A DNA stretch of 64,000 bases from Aquidulcibacter paucihalophilus (GCF_002105465.1 NZ_NCSQ01000069.1:49574-113573), one strand, 5' to 3'; shown: positions 44,854-55,231, counted from the first letter of the stretch. Translations and numbers: made by a program. Notes: generated from the sequence alone by a model not told the origin.

Positions 44854-47805
44854 CTAAATTTGCGTCCCCGTCGGGTTTAATGCTGGCCGCTCAAAGGCTG
44901 CGCAGGCCTCTAAAGTGGCGTCTATGCCTTTTAGAAGGGTCGCAGGCGTCACAGGCTTCGCGATGTGGAAGTCACAACCCGCCCCAAACGACTGGGCAAT
45001 ATGGTCTTTCATGGCGTTAGCGCTGACCATCGCGATGGGGGTGCGTCGAAGACCTTTTGTGCGTTCAAGTTCACGGATTTGCTTTGTCGCAGACAGACCG
45101 TCCAAGATCGGCATTTGCATGTCCATCAGTACGAGATCAAAGCGCGCATTTTGCCACATCTCAATGGCTTCCTGGCCATTTTGCGCGATCGTCAAAGAAA
45201 TATTGTGTGGATCTAGGATCATGGCAATGACCCGCTGGTTCACGGGATGATCTTCAGCTAGCAAAATTGAAAGGTTGGATGTGCTGCTGGTCCGGCCCAC
45301 CTCCAAAACCTCTGCCTCGGCGGCATGGGTCGCCGACGGGGTTGCAACCAGAGAGGCTTTTGCTTGCACCCGTGGCAGGGGTAGAATGACCGAGAAAAGG
45401 CTGCCAATGCCTGCTTCTGAGGTGACGAGGAATTGCCCGCCCATCATGTCTGTGAGGGTCCGGCAGATCGAAAGGCCTAGGCCCGTGCCGCCGAAATTCT
45501 TGGTAATGGAGGCATCGGCTTGCTCAAAGCGCGCAAACAGGCGTTGTTTGGTTTGGTCATCAAAGCCAATGCCTGTATCTTTGACGCTGATCATAACTTG
45601 GCAGGGGCCATCGATTTGATCTTTCGCGGTAACGCTGATATCGATTTGGCCGTGCTGGGTGAACTTAACCGCGTTGGAAGCCAAGTTCGATACGATTTGC
45701 TTTACGCGAACCCCATCACCCTCGAACAGGCCCTCGGTGCCTGGGCCGAATCTCAGATGGAAGTCCAAGCCTTTTTCCTCGGCCCGTATTCCCATCACTT
45801 GCGCCGTCGCCTCAATTGTTTTGCGCAGATCGAAGGGCTCTGGCTGCAGGGCAAACTTGCCGGCTTCAATTTTGGACACATCAAGAATGTCAGACAGCAG
45901 CAATTCAAGGGTTTCGCCGGAGGATTGGATCAAATCGACCATTTCGCGCTGATTTTGCGTCAAATCCGTCCGCGACAGAGCGCCAACCACGCCAATGACC
46001 CCATTTAGTGGCGTGCGAATTTCGTGGCTCATATTGGCCAAAAAGCTGCTTTTGGCGCGATTGGCCGCTTCGGCTTGCTCGCGCGCGGCCAATAGCTCGG
46101 CTTCGGTTGCTAAGCGCTCGGTCACATCCCGTGCAGTTGCATAAATAAGGTCATCGACAACTCGCGCCCGCCATTCGACACTCCGCACGGCCCCATCGGG
46201 ATGCACATAGCGGGCAATGAAGTCAATCAACTCGCCAGTCTTCACAAGTTGCTGCATGGCAATGGCGGTATGTTCTTGATCGTCCGGGTGGATGAAATCC
46301 GTCGACGAGCGGCCGAGCAGTTCGTGTTCGGGCCGCCCAAGTACTTTTTCAGCCGACTTGCTGAGGCGGATCATTCGGCCCTTGCTGTCGGCGATGCACA
46401 AAAGTTCGGAGGATACATCAAAGAAGGTGGCTGAATGTCCAAGGGCTTCTTTGAGTTCTATTTCGGTGCGTTTACGCTCTGTAATGTCGTAGAGCATGCT
46501 CACAAAGCGCGGCCCACGCGTCTGGGTTGCGGGCAAAGGCACAACCGTCGCATCGACCCAGAAATGAGACCCATCCTTGGCGCGAGTACACACTTCCCCT
46601 CGCCAGGAATGTCCAGAATTGATCGTGTCTCGCATTTCCCGGAAATAGGATGGGTCATGTATGCCTGATTGGACCGCCTGATAGCTCTGCCCGATCAGCT
46701 CTTCGCGGCTATAGCCGCTGATTTCGCAATAACGATCATTGACGAATTCAATGCGGCCAAATTGGTCAGCAACCGAGATGATAGAATGCTCGTCCAGCGC
46801 AGATTGATAGGCATTGAGATTAGCCAAAGCATCGTCAGCGCGCCGCTGGGCTTCGACCAAGTCGGTGACGTCTGTTTCAATGGCTTGGAAGCCTTCGAGT
46901 TGCTTTTTGTCGTCAAAAAGGGGTTGGATGTCGAGATTGATCCAATAGTTTTTACCGGATTTGTTTCGGTTTAAAAGGGTAGCGCTGGCTGCTTCGCCGC
47001 GATTGAGGGCACCAACCAATTGGGCGACCTGTTCCGGGTCAGCTTCTGGAGAGAGGGTCAGTTCGCTGGGCTTTTTGCCAAGGACTTCTGCGCGACTATA
47101 GCCGGTAAGAGCCAGATAAGCGTCATTTGCCCAAATGATTTCTCGCTTCGGATTGGTGCGGACCACGGGGTTGCGCGCCAATTCTGCAAAGCGTGCGAAT
47201 TCCCGGTAGCGGATTTGTGCTTTTTGGACGACGTCGCGGTCTTGGCGCCAAAGTTCAAAAATCAAAATGAAAGCAATACCAACCAGAATGATGGTGACCA
47301 GAAGTCCGGTTTGAATGCGCATTTTTGCGGACTGAATGTCGGCAGATCCGGAGTCGAGGGCTTTTTTGATTTCGCGAATATAGGTGCTTTTTAGGTCTGC
47401 ATAATTCTGTGACGACAGGATCATGAGAGCCTCATCTCTTTTGCCGTCTGCCACCAGAGCTAGAGACAGGCGTTCAAGATCGATCAATTTGGTGTTGGCC
47501 AGTTCAACTTCACCGAGGTTTTCTTTTACCCCTGACGGTCCGATGGACATGGCTTTGACAATGGCTGCCTCCAGATGGGGGGTGTTTTCTTTGTAGCGCG
47601 TGGCCCATTTGGGATCGGCAGTGGTGGCATGCATCAAGGCAGACATGGTCAAGACTTCGTCGAGACGATTGATCTCCCCGGTGGCTTCGGTGAACAAAAT
47701 CTGGCGCGTATTGATTTCGCGATAGGAGGCAAATTGCCATGCCGAGGCCGCTGCGAGGAGCAAAATAGCAAACGTCACAGTCACTAGCCTGGGGATCGAT
47801 TTCAT
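44854..47805 (-). CDS. Hybrid sensor histidine kinase with three PAS domains and a C-terminal receiver
   Basis: 983 residues. Helix 1 (~8-26) and helix 2 (~168-188) enclose a ~140-residue periplasmic sensor. PAS domains lie at ~205-315 ([27 protein letters not shown]), ~330-440 and ~455-570. The HisKA box is [16 protein letters not shown] (~600), the HATPase contains [18 protein letters not shown], and the receiver (~850-975) has [12 protein letters not shown] and the Asp in LVLMDMQMP. It is a typical hybrid kinase that signals through a separate Hpt protein. Ligand unknown. No cognate regulator is adjacent. Confidence 0.9.
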   Translation of the reverse strand: MKSIPRLVTVTFAILLLAAASAWQFASYREINTRQILFTEATGEINRLDEVLTMSALMHATTADPKWATRYKENTPHLEAAIVKAMSIGPSGVKENLGEVELANTKLIDLERLSLALVADGKRDEALMILSSQNYADLKSTYIREIKKALDSGSADIQSAKMRIQTGLLVTIILVGIAFILIFELWRQDRDVVQKAQIRYREFARFAELARNPVVRTNPKREIIWANDAYLALTGYSRAEVLGKKPSELTLSPEADPEQVAQLVGALNRGEAASATLLNRNKSGKNYWINLDIQPLFDDKKQLEGFQAIETDVTDLVEAQRRADDALANLNAYQSALDEHSIISVADQFGRIEFVNDRYCEISGYSREELIGQSYQAVQSGIHDPSYFREMRDTINSGHSWRGEVCTRAKDGSHFWVDATVVPLPATQTRGPRFVSMLYDITERKRTEIELKEALGHSATFFDVSSELLCIADSKGRMIRLSKSAEKVLGRPEHELLGRSSTDFIHPDDQEHTAIAMQQLVKTGELIDFIARYVHPDGAVRSVEWRARVVDDLIYATARDVTERLATEAELLAAREQAEAANRAKSSFLANMSHEIRTPLNGVIGVVGALSRTDLTQNQREMVDLIQSSGETLELLLSDILDVSKIEAGKFALQPEPFDLRKTIEATAQVMGIRAEEKGLDFHLRFGPGTEGLFEGDGVRVKQIVSNLASNAVKFTQHGQIDISVTAKDQIDGPCQVMISVKDTGIGFDDQTKQRLFARFEQADASITKNFGGTGLGLSICRTLTDMMGGQFLVTSEAGIGSLFSVILPLPRVQAKASLVATPSATHAAEAEVLEVGRTSSTSNLSILLAEDHPVNQRVIAMILDPHNISLTIAQNGQEAIEMWQNARFDLVLMDMQMPILDGLSATKQIRELERTKGLRRTPIAMVSANAMKDHIAQSFGAGCDFHIAKPVTPATLLKGIDATLEACAAFERPALNPTGTQI

Positions 47806-48003
47806 GCGGCCATCCTAAATCTGACGGGAGAGGATAGACCACATGGAGTTTCTGTTGAGTTAAATTGCTCTTTTTTTGAGGGATTATCTTGGTTTTTTGA
47901 GCTTAGGCAGATGGATGCATTTTTCCTTTCATACGTCATTACCGGACGTGCCTTGGAGCGGGTACAAAATTTCCGACTCGACTCACCGCCGTCTTCGTGA
48001 TTA

Positions 48004-48018
48004 GAACAAATCAAGAAC
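48004..48018 (+). promoter_or_regulatory. LexA (SOS) box upstream of imuA
   Basis: GAAC-N7-GAAC ends 32 bases before the imuA ATG, the exact alphaproteobacterial LexA consensus. It predicts that imuA-imuB-dnaE2 is DNA-damage inducible. Confidence 0.85.
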
Positions 48019-48050
48019 ATTGAGAACAGAAAGGTATGTGAGTTCCCGCC

Positions 48051-48821
48051 ATGAGACCGGATTTGACCGCTTTGCGTACCCAGATACGGGCCATTGAAAC
48101 AGAGGGCCGTCCGGCCTTGAGCTGTTTGCCAACAGGCGCAGATGGGTTGGACCTGGCCTTGGGCGGTGGATTGGCTTTGGGTGGTGTGACCGAAGTGGTT
48201 CCGGCTGCTTTCATGGATGAACCTGCAAGCCTGCACTTTGCTTTTGTCTGCTTGGCCAGGGCATTGCAGCAGCGCTCTGGCGATCTGGTGGTGATTGAAG
48301 ATGCCAGTCGCGGGCCTGGATGGGGGCCTGCTTGGGGGCAATTCTATGGGCCAGGCTTGCAGAAGCTTGGGATATGTCCATCGCGTATTTTGTTGGTTCG
48401 TGCCCCCGATGTGAAGGGCTTCCACGCCTGTGTGGAGGATGCGGCCCGCACCTTTGGCTTGGCCGCCATTCTGGCTGTCTCGGGACCTAAGGCCGGCTTT
48501 AGTCTTGCCGGCGCGCGGCGGGTCCAACTGGCAGCAGAGCAGGCCCATAGTTTGGTTTTGGCGGTCCAAGGGCTGCGCACTTCTGCTTTTGCGCCAGCAC
48601 GTGCGCGACTGGTTATCACCTCTCGCCCCTGCCGACCTGTACCTCTGGGCACGGCTTTGCCGGGGCTTGGACCCCCGGCTTGGAGACTTCACCTTGAGCG
48701 CGCCCGCAATGGCGCGCGTCCACAATCCTTTGACTTGGAGTATGATGATGCGACGCATAGCCTGTATCAGCCTGCCACGCTGGCCAACCGATCGCCTCAG
48801 CCGCACTGCCTCTCTGCTTAA
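48051..48821 (+). CDS. imuA: Mutasome accessory protein ImuA
   Basis: 256 residues of the ImuA (SulA/RecA-like) family: LPTGADGLDLALGGGLALGGVTEVVPAAFMDEPASLHFAFVCL resembles the RecA ATP-loop region but lacks a clear GxxxxGK[TS] P-loop, as is usual for ImuA. It is the adaptor for ImuB in SOS translesion synthesis. The LexA box is directly upstream. imuB starts inside this gene, overlapping by 74 bases. Confidence 0.88.
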   Translation: MRPDLTALRTQIRAIETEGRPALSCLPTGADGLDLALGGGLALGGVTEVVPAAFMDEPASLHFAFVCLARALQQRSGDLVVIEDASRGPGWGPAWGQFYGPGLQKLGICPSRILLVRAPDVKGFHACVEDAARTFGLAAILAVSGPKAGFSLAGARRVQLAAEQAHSLVLAVQGLRTSAFAPARARLVITSRPCRPVPLGTALPGLGPPAWRLHLERARNGARPQSFDLEYDDATHSLYQPATLANRSPQPHCLSA

Positions 48822-50316
48822 AGGCGAGGGGATAAATTTCTCGCGTACTAAGCCGTGTGCCACGGTTACGCGCAGTGCGGGCGGCATCCGTCTGATTGCC
48901 CTCAATCGTGCCGCACAAGAGGTAGGCTTATCCTCAGGCATGATGCTGGCTGGGGCTAAGGCCTTGGTGCCAGACATTTGTGTTGCCGACAGCGATCCTG
49001 TGGGGGAGGGGGATGATCTGCTCGCTTTGGCGCGCTGGGCCATGCGATGGAGCCCATATTGTGCGCCAGTCAAAGGGCTTGAAGGCACGCATGCGCTTTT
49101 CCTCGATATTACGGGCTGCGCCCATTTGTTTGGCGGGGAAGCCGCCATGTTGGCTGATATGGTCATCAAAATGCAGGCGCTGGGCTTAACAGCGCGGGCG
49201 GCTTGCGCGGCGACACCGGGGGCAGCCTTTGCCCTCGCACGCTTTGCGCCAGAGGCGCGCCATGGCTTGAGTGCGCCAGACGGGGCGGCTTTGCGCGCCT
49301 TGGTTGGGGCTTTGCCGGTTGAGGCTTTGCGCCTGCCAAGCACCACCATTACGGGCTTGCGGGCTTTGGGGTTGAAGACCATTGGCCAAGTCGCCACCCA
49401 ATCCTCTGCTGCTTTGGCTAGACGATTTGGTATTGATCTGGTGCGCGCTTTAGACCGGGCCCGTGGGCTTGAGGAAGAAGCCATTGATCCGGTTGCCGAG
49501 ATTGTGCCGCGGCGTATCCGTTTGCGCTTGGCCGAACCCTTGATGACCCGCCAAGGCTTGGAGTTGGCAGGGTCGAAGGCTGCAGGAGAGATATGCACGC
49601 TTCTGGACTCCTATAATGAAGGCGCACGCCGTTTAGTTCTCAAGCTCTATCGTGTGGATGGGGTCGTCTTACAGCTCGTTGGCGGGTCTGGGCGCGCCCA
49701 TCGCGACGCGGTTTTGTGGGCGAAGGTCTTATGCGAACGGATTGAGGCAGAAGCCAATGGCGCGGGGCTTGATTTGGGCTTTGGGATTGATCTGATTGAA
49801 GTTTGTGCCCCTGTCGTTGAAGTGTTGGAAGGCCAAGTCATGGACTTGGACCCCGTGGCTGCGGCGGCTTTAGCCAGTGCCGATGCGCTGCATCGTTTGG
49901 CTGACCGCTTATCGGCCCGCCTCGGTGCGGGGCGGGTGACGCGGATGGAGGCGGTGGCCCATTGGGTGCCTGAACAGGCCGTCCGCCCTGTAGCTTTTGC
50001 CGATCGACGGCCGCAGGCGAGCCGCTTCCCCGAAGCTTTGGCGGCACGCCGCCCCGCTTTGCTGTTGGAACGAGCTGAACCGATTGATGCCATCGCCGAA
50101 GTGCCAGACGGTCCACCCCGCCTGTTTCGTTGGCGCGCCTTGGCCTTCAAAGTCGCCTGTGCTGAGGGGCCAGAACGTATTGCCTGTGGTGAGGCCCATG
50201 ACCGCGACTATTACCGCATTGAGACCAGTGAAGGCCGCCGCTTCTGGCTTTATCGCCAAGGCCTGCCCGGCAAAGTCGATCACCCCAAATGGTATGTGCA
50301 TGGGAGTGCGGCATGA
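48748..50316 (+). CDS. imuB: Y-family polymerase-like mutasome protein ImuB
   Basis: 522 residues. Three ATGs in a row occur at 48742-48750; the one at 48748 has a GGAG seven bases upstream and yields MRRIACISLPRWPTDRL, a standard ImuB start. Y-family core features include FLDITGCAHLFGGEAAMLADM and TITGLRALGLKTIGQVATQSSAALARRFG (helix-hairpin-helix region). ImuB lacks polymerase activity because its catalytic acidic residues are lost; it links DnaE2 to the β-clamp. The C-terminus ends GKVDHPKWYVHGSAA as in homologues. Downstream dnaE2 begins 39 bases later. Confidence 0.88.
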   Translation: MRRIACISLPRWPTDRLSRTASLLKGEGINFSRTKPCATVTRSAGGIRLIALNRAAQEVGLSSGMMLAGAKALVPDICVADSDPVGEGDDLLALARWAMRWSPYCAPVKGLEGTHALFLDITGCAHLFGGEAAMLADMVIKMQALGLTARAACAATPGAAFALARFAPEARHGLSAPDGAALRALVGALPVEALRLPSTTITGLRALGLKTIGQVATQSSAALARRFGIDLVRALDRARGLEEEAIDPVAEIVPRRIRLRLAEPLMTRQGLELAGSKAAGEICTLLDSYNEGARRLVLKLYRVDGVVLQLVGGSGRAHRDAVLWAKVLCERIEAEANGAGLDLGFGIDLIEVCAPVVEVLEGQVMDLDPVAAAALASADALHRLADRLSARLGAGRVTRMEAVAHWVPEQAVRPVAFADRRPQASRFPEALAARRPALLLERAEPIDAIAEVPDGPPRLFRWRALAFKVACAEGPERIACGEAHDRDYYRIETSEGRRFWLYRQGLPGKVDHPKWYVHGSAA

Positions 50317-50355
50317 GGCTTATTTGCTTCATTTTGATCAAACTCAGGTGCGGCT

Positions 50356-53300
50356 ATGCACATCTTTGAGCCTTTGGCGACAACCAGTTTCTCCTTCCTG
50401 AAAGGGGCCAGTCAGCCCGATGAGATGGTGTGGGCAGCCCATGGTCTTGGTCTGCAAGGTTTAGGCATTGCCGATATCAATACGGTTGCAGGCGTGGTGC
50501 GTGCCCATGTGGCCGCCAAGGAAGCTGGTATTCGGCTGATTGTTGGGGCGCGCTTGGTGGAGCCCGATGGCTTTGAGACAGCCATTTATCCCAAAGATCG
50601 GGCGGCTTGGGGCCGCTTGACCCGATGCTTGACGCGCGGCAATCGCCGCTCTCGCAAAGGCAGTTGCACCCTGGAAAAGGCCGATCTGCTGGAAGCCATG
50701 AATGGGGCTTGCGCCATCCTTGTGCCCCCCGCCATCCTCACCCAAGCTTGGCTTGATAAAGCCAAAACCCATTTGGCCGACGCCCCCCAAACCACAGATC
50801 TTTATGTCGCCGCAACCCGGCCTTTTGACGGGACGGATTTTCAGCGTCTGGCCCAATTAGTTGAACTGGTTCAAGGTACGGGTGCACGCCTGATTGCCAC
50901 GATGGATGCGCTGTTCCACCATCCAGAGCGCAGGCTGTTAGCCGATGTTCTAGCCTGTATCCGTACCAAGACGACATTGGAGGCTGCGGGCTATTTGCGC
51001 TTACAAAATAGCGAAAAATGCCTGAAACCAACTGAAGAAGTCATTCGCCTCTTTAGAGGGTTTGAATCGTGTCTTCATGCACATAAGAAACTTTTTGATG
51101 CGATCACTTTCTCCCTAGATCAACTGGCATATGAATATCCCGACGAAATTGTAGCACCGGGGGAAACCCCGATGGATAGTTTAATTCGCTTGAGTGAATT
51201 GGGCGCACAAGATCGCTATCCAAATGGGGTCCCAGAACGGGTGCGGGCAGCCTTGGATCATGAATATGTTTTGATCGCAGAATTGAGTTACGCCCCTTAC
51301 TTTCTAACTGTTTATGACATCGTCGCCTTTGCGCGCAGCCGGGGCATTGTGTGCCAAGGTCGGGGGTCCGCGGCTAATTCGGTTGTATGCTATTGTTTAG
51401 GGATAACCGCGGTAGATCCCATCCGCGTCGACCTCTTGTTTGAACGCTTCATCTCTGCCGAGCGGCGTGAACCGCCCGATATTGATGTCGATTTTGAGCA
51501 TGAGCGCCGCGAAGAGGTCATCCAATATATTTATGACAAATTCGGCCGCCATCGGGCTGGCATTGCTGGGGTGGTGATCTCCTATCGTGGCCGTTCTGCC
51601 TTGCGCGAAGTTGGCAAAGTCATGGGCTTGAGTGGGGATACACAAGAAGCTTTGGCCAAGTCCGTTTGGGGGTGGGGGCGCGGTGGGGTTGACCCGGCCC
51701 TTATTCAGAAGATGACGGGCCTAGATATTACGACCCCCGTGATCGCCCGGACCTTGACGCTTGCCCGCACGCTGCACGGATTTCCCCGCCATTTGTCTCA
51801 GCATGTCGGTGGCTTTGTCATCACGCGTGGCCCGCTTGATGAAGTGGTACCGATTGGCAATGCGGCCATGCCCGACCGCACCTTTGTGGAGTGGGATAAG
51901 GATGATCTGGATGCTTTGGGTATTTTGAAGATTGATGTGCTGGCTTTGGGCATGTTGACCTGTGTGGCCCGCGCCTTTGAGTTTTTAGAGCAGGATTATG
52001 GTGTGCGGTTGGGGCTTGCCGATATTCCCGCTGAAGACCCTGCAGTCTATGATATGATTTGTGCCGCCGATACGGTCGGTGTGTTCCAGATTGAAAGCCG
52101 GGCGCAAATGTCGATGCTGCCACGGCTGCGCCCCCGCACTTTTTATGACTTGGTGATCGAAGTCGCCATTGTGCGACCAGGGCCTATTCAAGGCGACATG
52201 GTGCACCCCTATCTGCGTCGCCGCCAAGGCCAAGAAAAGGTCACTTTTCCCTCGAAGGCGCTTGAAGACGTGCTTGGCAAAACCCTCGGGGTGCCGCTGT
52301 TTCAAGAACAAGCCATGCGTATCGCTATTGTTGCGGCTGGCTTTACGCCCTCTGAGGCCGACCGTTTGCGCCGCGCCATGGCCACTTTCCGCAAAGTCGG
52401 TATCATTCATGAGTTTGGCAAACGTCTGGTCGATGGCATGGTGGCCAATGGCTATGAGCAAGATTTTGCTGAGCGCTGTTTTCGCCAGATTGAGGGCTTT
52501 GGCGAATATGGTTTCCCGGAAAGCCATGCTGCTAGCTTTGCGTTGATTGTTTATGTGTCAGCTTGGTTGAAGAAGCATTGGCCGGAGGTCTTTCTAGCCG
52601 CCATTCTCAACGCCCAGCCTATGGGCTTTTACGCCTCAGCCCAATTGGTGCGCGATGCCAAGGAACATGGGGTAGAGGTGCTGCCGCCAGATGTGGGCTT
52701 TTCAGATTGGGATAATGTGTTGGAAGCCCGTCCGGGTCGACAGCGCAAGGCTGTACGTCTGGGCTTGCGGGAGATTAAGGGCTTCAAGGAGGCCGATGCC
52801 GCCCGCTTGGTGGCGGCGCGTGCTGGGGGCGGGCCATTCCTAGATGCGGAAGATTTAAAGCGGCGCGCGCGCCTGAATGGCCGGGCGATGGATTTGCTGT
52901 CCGACGGGGATGCGATGGGCAGCTTACACTTGGACCGTCGCCAAGCGCTTTGGCGTGCGAAAGGACTCGCAGAACATGCTTTGCCCTTGTTTGAGCTTGC
53001 CAGCGAATATGGCCCAGAAGTCGACCCTGCTTTGCCAGACATGCCGTTGAGTGAACAGGTCGTGCATGATTACGCCCGTCTGCGCCTTAGCCTTAAAGCC
53101 CATCCGGTGTCCTTCTTCCGGGCGGAATTGGCAGAAAAGCGCTTCATTACGTCCCAAGCTCTCAAGACTGCCCCCAATGGGGCGCGGGTTGATATTGCAG
53201 GGCTTGTTTTGGTGCGCCAAAAGCCTGGCACAGCCAAGGGCGTTTTATTTGTGACGCTTGAAGATGAAGAGGGTTCTGCCAATGTGATTGTTTGGCCGAA

Positions 53301-53589
53301 GATTTTTGAGCGTTTCCGACGGGAAACTTTAGCCGCAAAATTGATGGCGATCCGAGGCAGGCTCCAACGAGAGCATGGCGTCATCCATGTGATTGCCGAC
53401 CGGGTTACCAATTTGAACCCCCGTTTGGCTGAGTTATCTGATGGTACGCGTGACTTTATCCAAGCCCTTGCCCGCGCCGATGAACACCAAAGCCCGCGCG
53501 AAGACCCAAAGTTAACCCAAGCCACTAATCGGGCGCTGGCCCAACAGCGGGCGACACGCGCCTTTGCCAATAGCCGCGATTTTCACTGA
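50356..53589 (+). CDS. dnaE2: Error-prone DNA polymerase DnaE2
   Basis: 1077 residues of the DnaE2 subfamily. The PHP domain (~1-270) starts MHIFEPLATTSFSFLKGASQPDEM and retains LGLQGLGIADINTVAGVVRAH. The palm and finger region has FLTVYDIVAFARSRGIVCQGRGSAANSVVCYCLGI and PPDIDVDFEHERREEVIQYIYDKFG with the catalytic Asp residues. The C-terminus carries an OB-type domain (VDIAGLVLVRQKPGTAKGVLFVTLEDEEGSANVIVWP). This replaces DinB-like functions as the lesion-bypass polymerase with ImuA and ImuB, and follows the LexA-controlled promoter at 48004. Confidence 0.96.
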   Translation: MHIFEPLATTSFSFLKGASQPDEMVWAAHGLGLQGLGIADINTVAGVVRAHVAAKEAGIRLIVGARLVEPDGFETAIYPKDRAAWGRLTRCLTRGNRRSRKGSCTLEKADLLEAMNGACAILVPPAILTQAWLDKAKTHLADAPQTTDLYVAATRPFDGTDFQRLAQLVELVQGTGARLIATMDALFHHPERRLLADVLACIRTKTTLEAAGYLRLQNSEKCLKPTEEVIRLFRGFESCLHAHKKLFDAITFSLDQLAYEYPDEIVAPGETPMDSLIRLSELGAQDRYPNGVPERVRAALDHEYVLIAELSYAPYFLTVYDIVAFARSRGIVCQGRGSAANSVVCYCLGITAVDPIRVDLLFERFISAERREPPDIDVDFEHERREEVIQYIYDKFGRHRAGIAGVVISYRGRSALREVGKVMGLSGDTQEALAKSVWGWGRGGVDPALIQKMTGLDITTPVIARTLTLARTLHGFPRHLSQHVGGFVITRGPLDEVVPIGNAAMPDRTFVEWDKDDLDALGILKIDVLALGMLTCVARAFEFLEQDYGVRLGLADIPAEDPAVYDMICAADTVGVFQIESRAQMSMLPRLRPRTFYDLVIEVAIVRPGPIQGDMVHPYLRRRQGQEKVTFPSKALEDVLGKTLGVPLFQEQAMRIAIVAAGFTPSEADRLRRAMATFRKVGIIHEFGKRLVDGMVANGYEQDFAERCFRQIEGFGEYGFPESHAASFALIVYVSAWLKKHWPEVFLAAILNAQPMGFYASAQLVRDAKEHGVEVLPPDVGFSDWDNVLEARPGRQRKAVRLGLREIKGFKEADAARLVAARAGGGPFLDAEDLKRRARLNGRAMDLLSDGDAMGSLHLDRRQALWRAKGLAEHALPLFELASEYGPEVDPALPDMPLSEQVVHDYARLRLSLKAHPVSFFRAELAEKRFITSQALKTAPNGARVDIAGLVLVRQKPGTAKGVLFVTLEDEEGSANVIVWPKIFERFRRETLAAKLMAIRGRLQREHGVIHVIADRVTNLNPRLAELSDGTRDFIQALARADEHQSPREDPKLTQATNRALAQQRATRAFANSRDFH

Positions 53590-53674
53590 GAGCGGTCCCA
53601 TGCAACGGAGGAAACACACAGCACCCCCCTATCGCCACCTAAGAACTCTATTTAAAATTGATAAATCTTATAAA

Positions 53675-53691
53675 TGCACCAGAAGAGTGCA
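53675..53691. promoter_or_regulatory. Small inverted repeat upstream of the LuxR-type gene
   Basis: TGCAC, seven bases, GTGCA, 18 bases before the ATG at 53710. It could serve as an autoregulatory site or a weak hairpin in the leader. Five-base arms are short, so this is speculative. Confidence 0.3.
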
Positions 53692-53709
53692 GTGCAAACG
53701 GAGACGGCG

Positions 53710-54585
53710 ATGACTCAGATTCAAAGCCTAACTGCCGCGGTTTTACTTGAGTTGCGTGCCGCAAGGCGTGAAGGCGACCTCCATCATATCCTGACCACTT
53801 ATGCCAAGGCTTGTGGCTTTGGCTGGTATCAATTGGCCCCAGGGCCGCATAATCCGATGCTTGATCCAACAAGCCTTTTAAACTTCGGCAATTTTGATCC
53901 CACGTGGCGACGCCAATATGCGACCGAGCCCAGTTGCCGGTTTGATCCAGCCCGCAATCAAGCCATCCAACGGGCAGGCTCTGTCCAGTGGCAACGCGCC
54001 TTTACCTCTGCCCGCAGCCCGGAACAGCGTGACTTTGTCCGCGCCAGTCGGGAACAGGGCTTCCGGGACGGCATCACCACGCCCGTCCATGGCCCTCAGG
54101 GCTGTGTGGCTATCATGATGTTTGCAGCCCCACGCCTCATCAAACTTGACCCCGATGATGAAGAAGCCTTGAGCCATATTGCCATGGCGTTTTACCAGCG
54201 CGTGCGACGCCTGACCGCCGCTGCTTTGTTTCAACCTGCAGAGCCTGCCCATTTGACCAGCCGAGAGATCGAATGCTTGCATTGGGTTTTAGAAGGCAAG
54301 ACCAATTGGGAGATCGGGGTTTTAACCGGCGTGACGGCGCGCACCGTTCAGTTCCATTTGGGCAATGCCTCGCGCAAATTGGGTGTTGTCAATCGCGTCC
54401 AAGCGGCTGTGCGGGCATTATTGCGCGGTGATTTGTCGGTGCATCATTTGAACCAAGCCCGCCTAGAAGCCAAACCCGAAGACCCTTATGCCCGCCGTTA
54501 TCCCAAGCCCGGGCCGCATTCACGCCAAAGTAAGACTTCACAGGCATCTTCTTTGACTACTATTGCCACGTCGTTTCGTGCATGA
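53710..54585 (+). CDS. LuxR-type regulator with autoinducer-binding-like N-domain
   Basis: 291 residues from ATG 53710, with GGAG six bases upstream; an earlier ATG at 53674 lacks a ribosome site. The N-terminal ~160 residues resemble an autoinducer-binding domain (CGFGWYQLAPG … RFDPARNQAIQRAGSVQWQRAF … GFRDGITTPVHGP), keeping the W, DP and W positions but replacing one Tyr of the ligand pocket. The C-terminal GerE helix-turn-helix is LTSREIECLHWVLEGKTNWEIGVLTGVTARTVQFHLGNASRKLGV. No luxI-like synthase is in the window, so it is a LuxR solo. The basic tail of ~35 residues after the helix-turn-helix is unusual. Confidence 0.82.
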   Translation: MTQIQSLTAAVLLELRAARREGDLHHILTTYAKACGFGWYQLAPGPHNPMLDPTSLLNFGNFDPTWRRQYATEPSCRFDPARNQAIQRAGSVQWQRAFTSARSPEQRDFVRASREQGFRDGITTPVHGPQGCVAIMMFAAPRLIKLDPDDEEALSHIAMAFYQRVRRLTAAALFQPAEPAHLTSREIECLHWVLEGKTNWEIGVLTGVTARTVQFHLGNASRKLGVVNRVQAAVRALLRGDLSVHHLNQARLEAKPEDPYARRYPKPGPHSRQSKTSQASSLTTIATSFRA

Positions 54586-54597
54586 GAGGTTTTTGCA

Positions 54598-55146
54598 TTG
54601 CCCCCTATTTTGGCTCTCATGATGGTCGCGCTTTCGACCACCGCGTCGTTTGCACCCGACTCTCCTACCGCCTCGGAGACTCCGGCCCAATCAGGTCCCT
54701 TGATGCCGGGGCTGAAAAATGCAATCGCGACCCCAGACGGGGCGGTTCCGCTGGACTGGGCTGGGCCCGCGGCCAAGCAACCCGGTGCGGATGCGAGTGT
54801 CGAAGCCTTTGATCCCACGGCGAGTTTGTTCGGCCCCTCCAATCTATGTGTCGTGACACCCGGACAACCCACGCCTAGCTGTGCATTAGCCCCAGAGGAG
54901 AATTTGAAGGTCACCTCGGACATTTTCACGGGCGATGTGAATCCAGATTCTACCTGTCAAACCCAAGAAGATGTCCGCATTGGTCCTGATAGGAAGCCGC
55001 AACGTGTGTTTGCCACGGTCTGTGGCGATGAGGCAGATTCTTGGAACTATCGGCAACGGGCTACGCCCGCCAGCAGGGCCAATCCGACCAAATCGACCAA
55101 TCGGGTGATTGGTCCAAATGATCTGGTGCCGCAAAAAACCCCTTGA
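54598..55146 (+). CDS. Small exported protein of unknown function
   Basis: 182 residues from a TTG at 54598 with GAGAGG upstream. A weak signal peptide (MPPILALMMVALSTTASFAP) precedes a Pro/Ala-rich mature protein with four Cys residues: LCVVTPGQPTPSCAL, STCQTQEDV and FATVCGDEADSWNY, suggesting two disulphides. No family recognised. It is 12 bases after the LuxR-type gene, so the two are probably co-transcribed. Confidence 0.65.
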   Translation: MPPILALMMVALSTTASFAPDSPTASETPAQSGPLMPGLKNAIATPDGAVPLDWAGPAAKQPGADASVEAFDPTASLFGPSNLCVVTPGQPTPSCALAPEENLKVTSDIFTGDVNPDSTCQTQEDVRIGPDRKPQRVFATVCGDEADSWNYRQRATPASRANPTKSTNRVIGPNDLVPQKTP

Positions 55147-55197
55147 TCCTTCAGCCATTAAAGGCAGGCGGGCAGGGCCTTTATCGCATCTGCCCGC

Positions 55198-55225
55198 TTG
55201 AAACCTGTATCCAAACAGGTTTCAA
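55198..55225. promoter_or_regulatory. 28-base perfect palindrome in front of the DUF3445 gene
   Basis: Arms TTGAAACCTGT and ACAGGTTTCAA are perfectly complementary (11 of 11) around a six-base centre. The inner part, ACCTGT-N6-ACAGGT, has the same half-sites as a lux box with a shorter centre. It ends six bases before the GTG start at 55232, so as RNA its right arm (AGGT) would hide the likely ribosome-binding site. It may therefore be an operator, an RNA switch, or both. Confidence 0.65.
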
Positions 55226-55231
55226 CACCGT

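Noticed and set aside
47802..49598. Long minus-strand open frame opposite imuA/imuB
   Set aside because: It is a mirror frame of two recognisable genes with no conserved motif.
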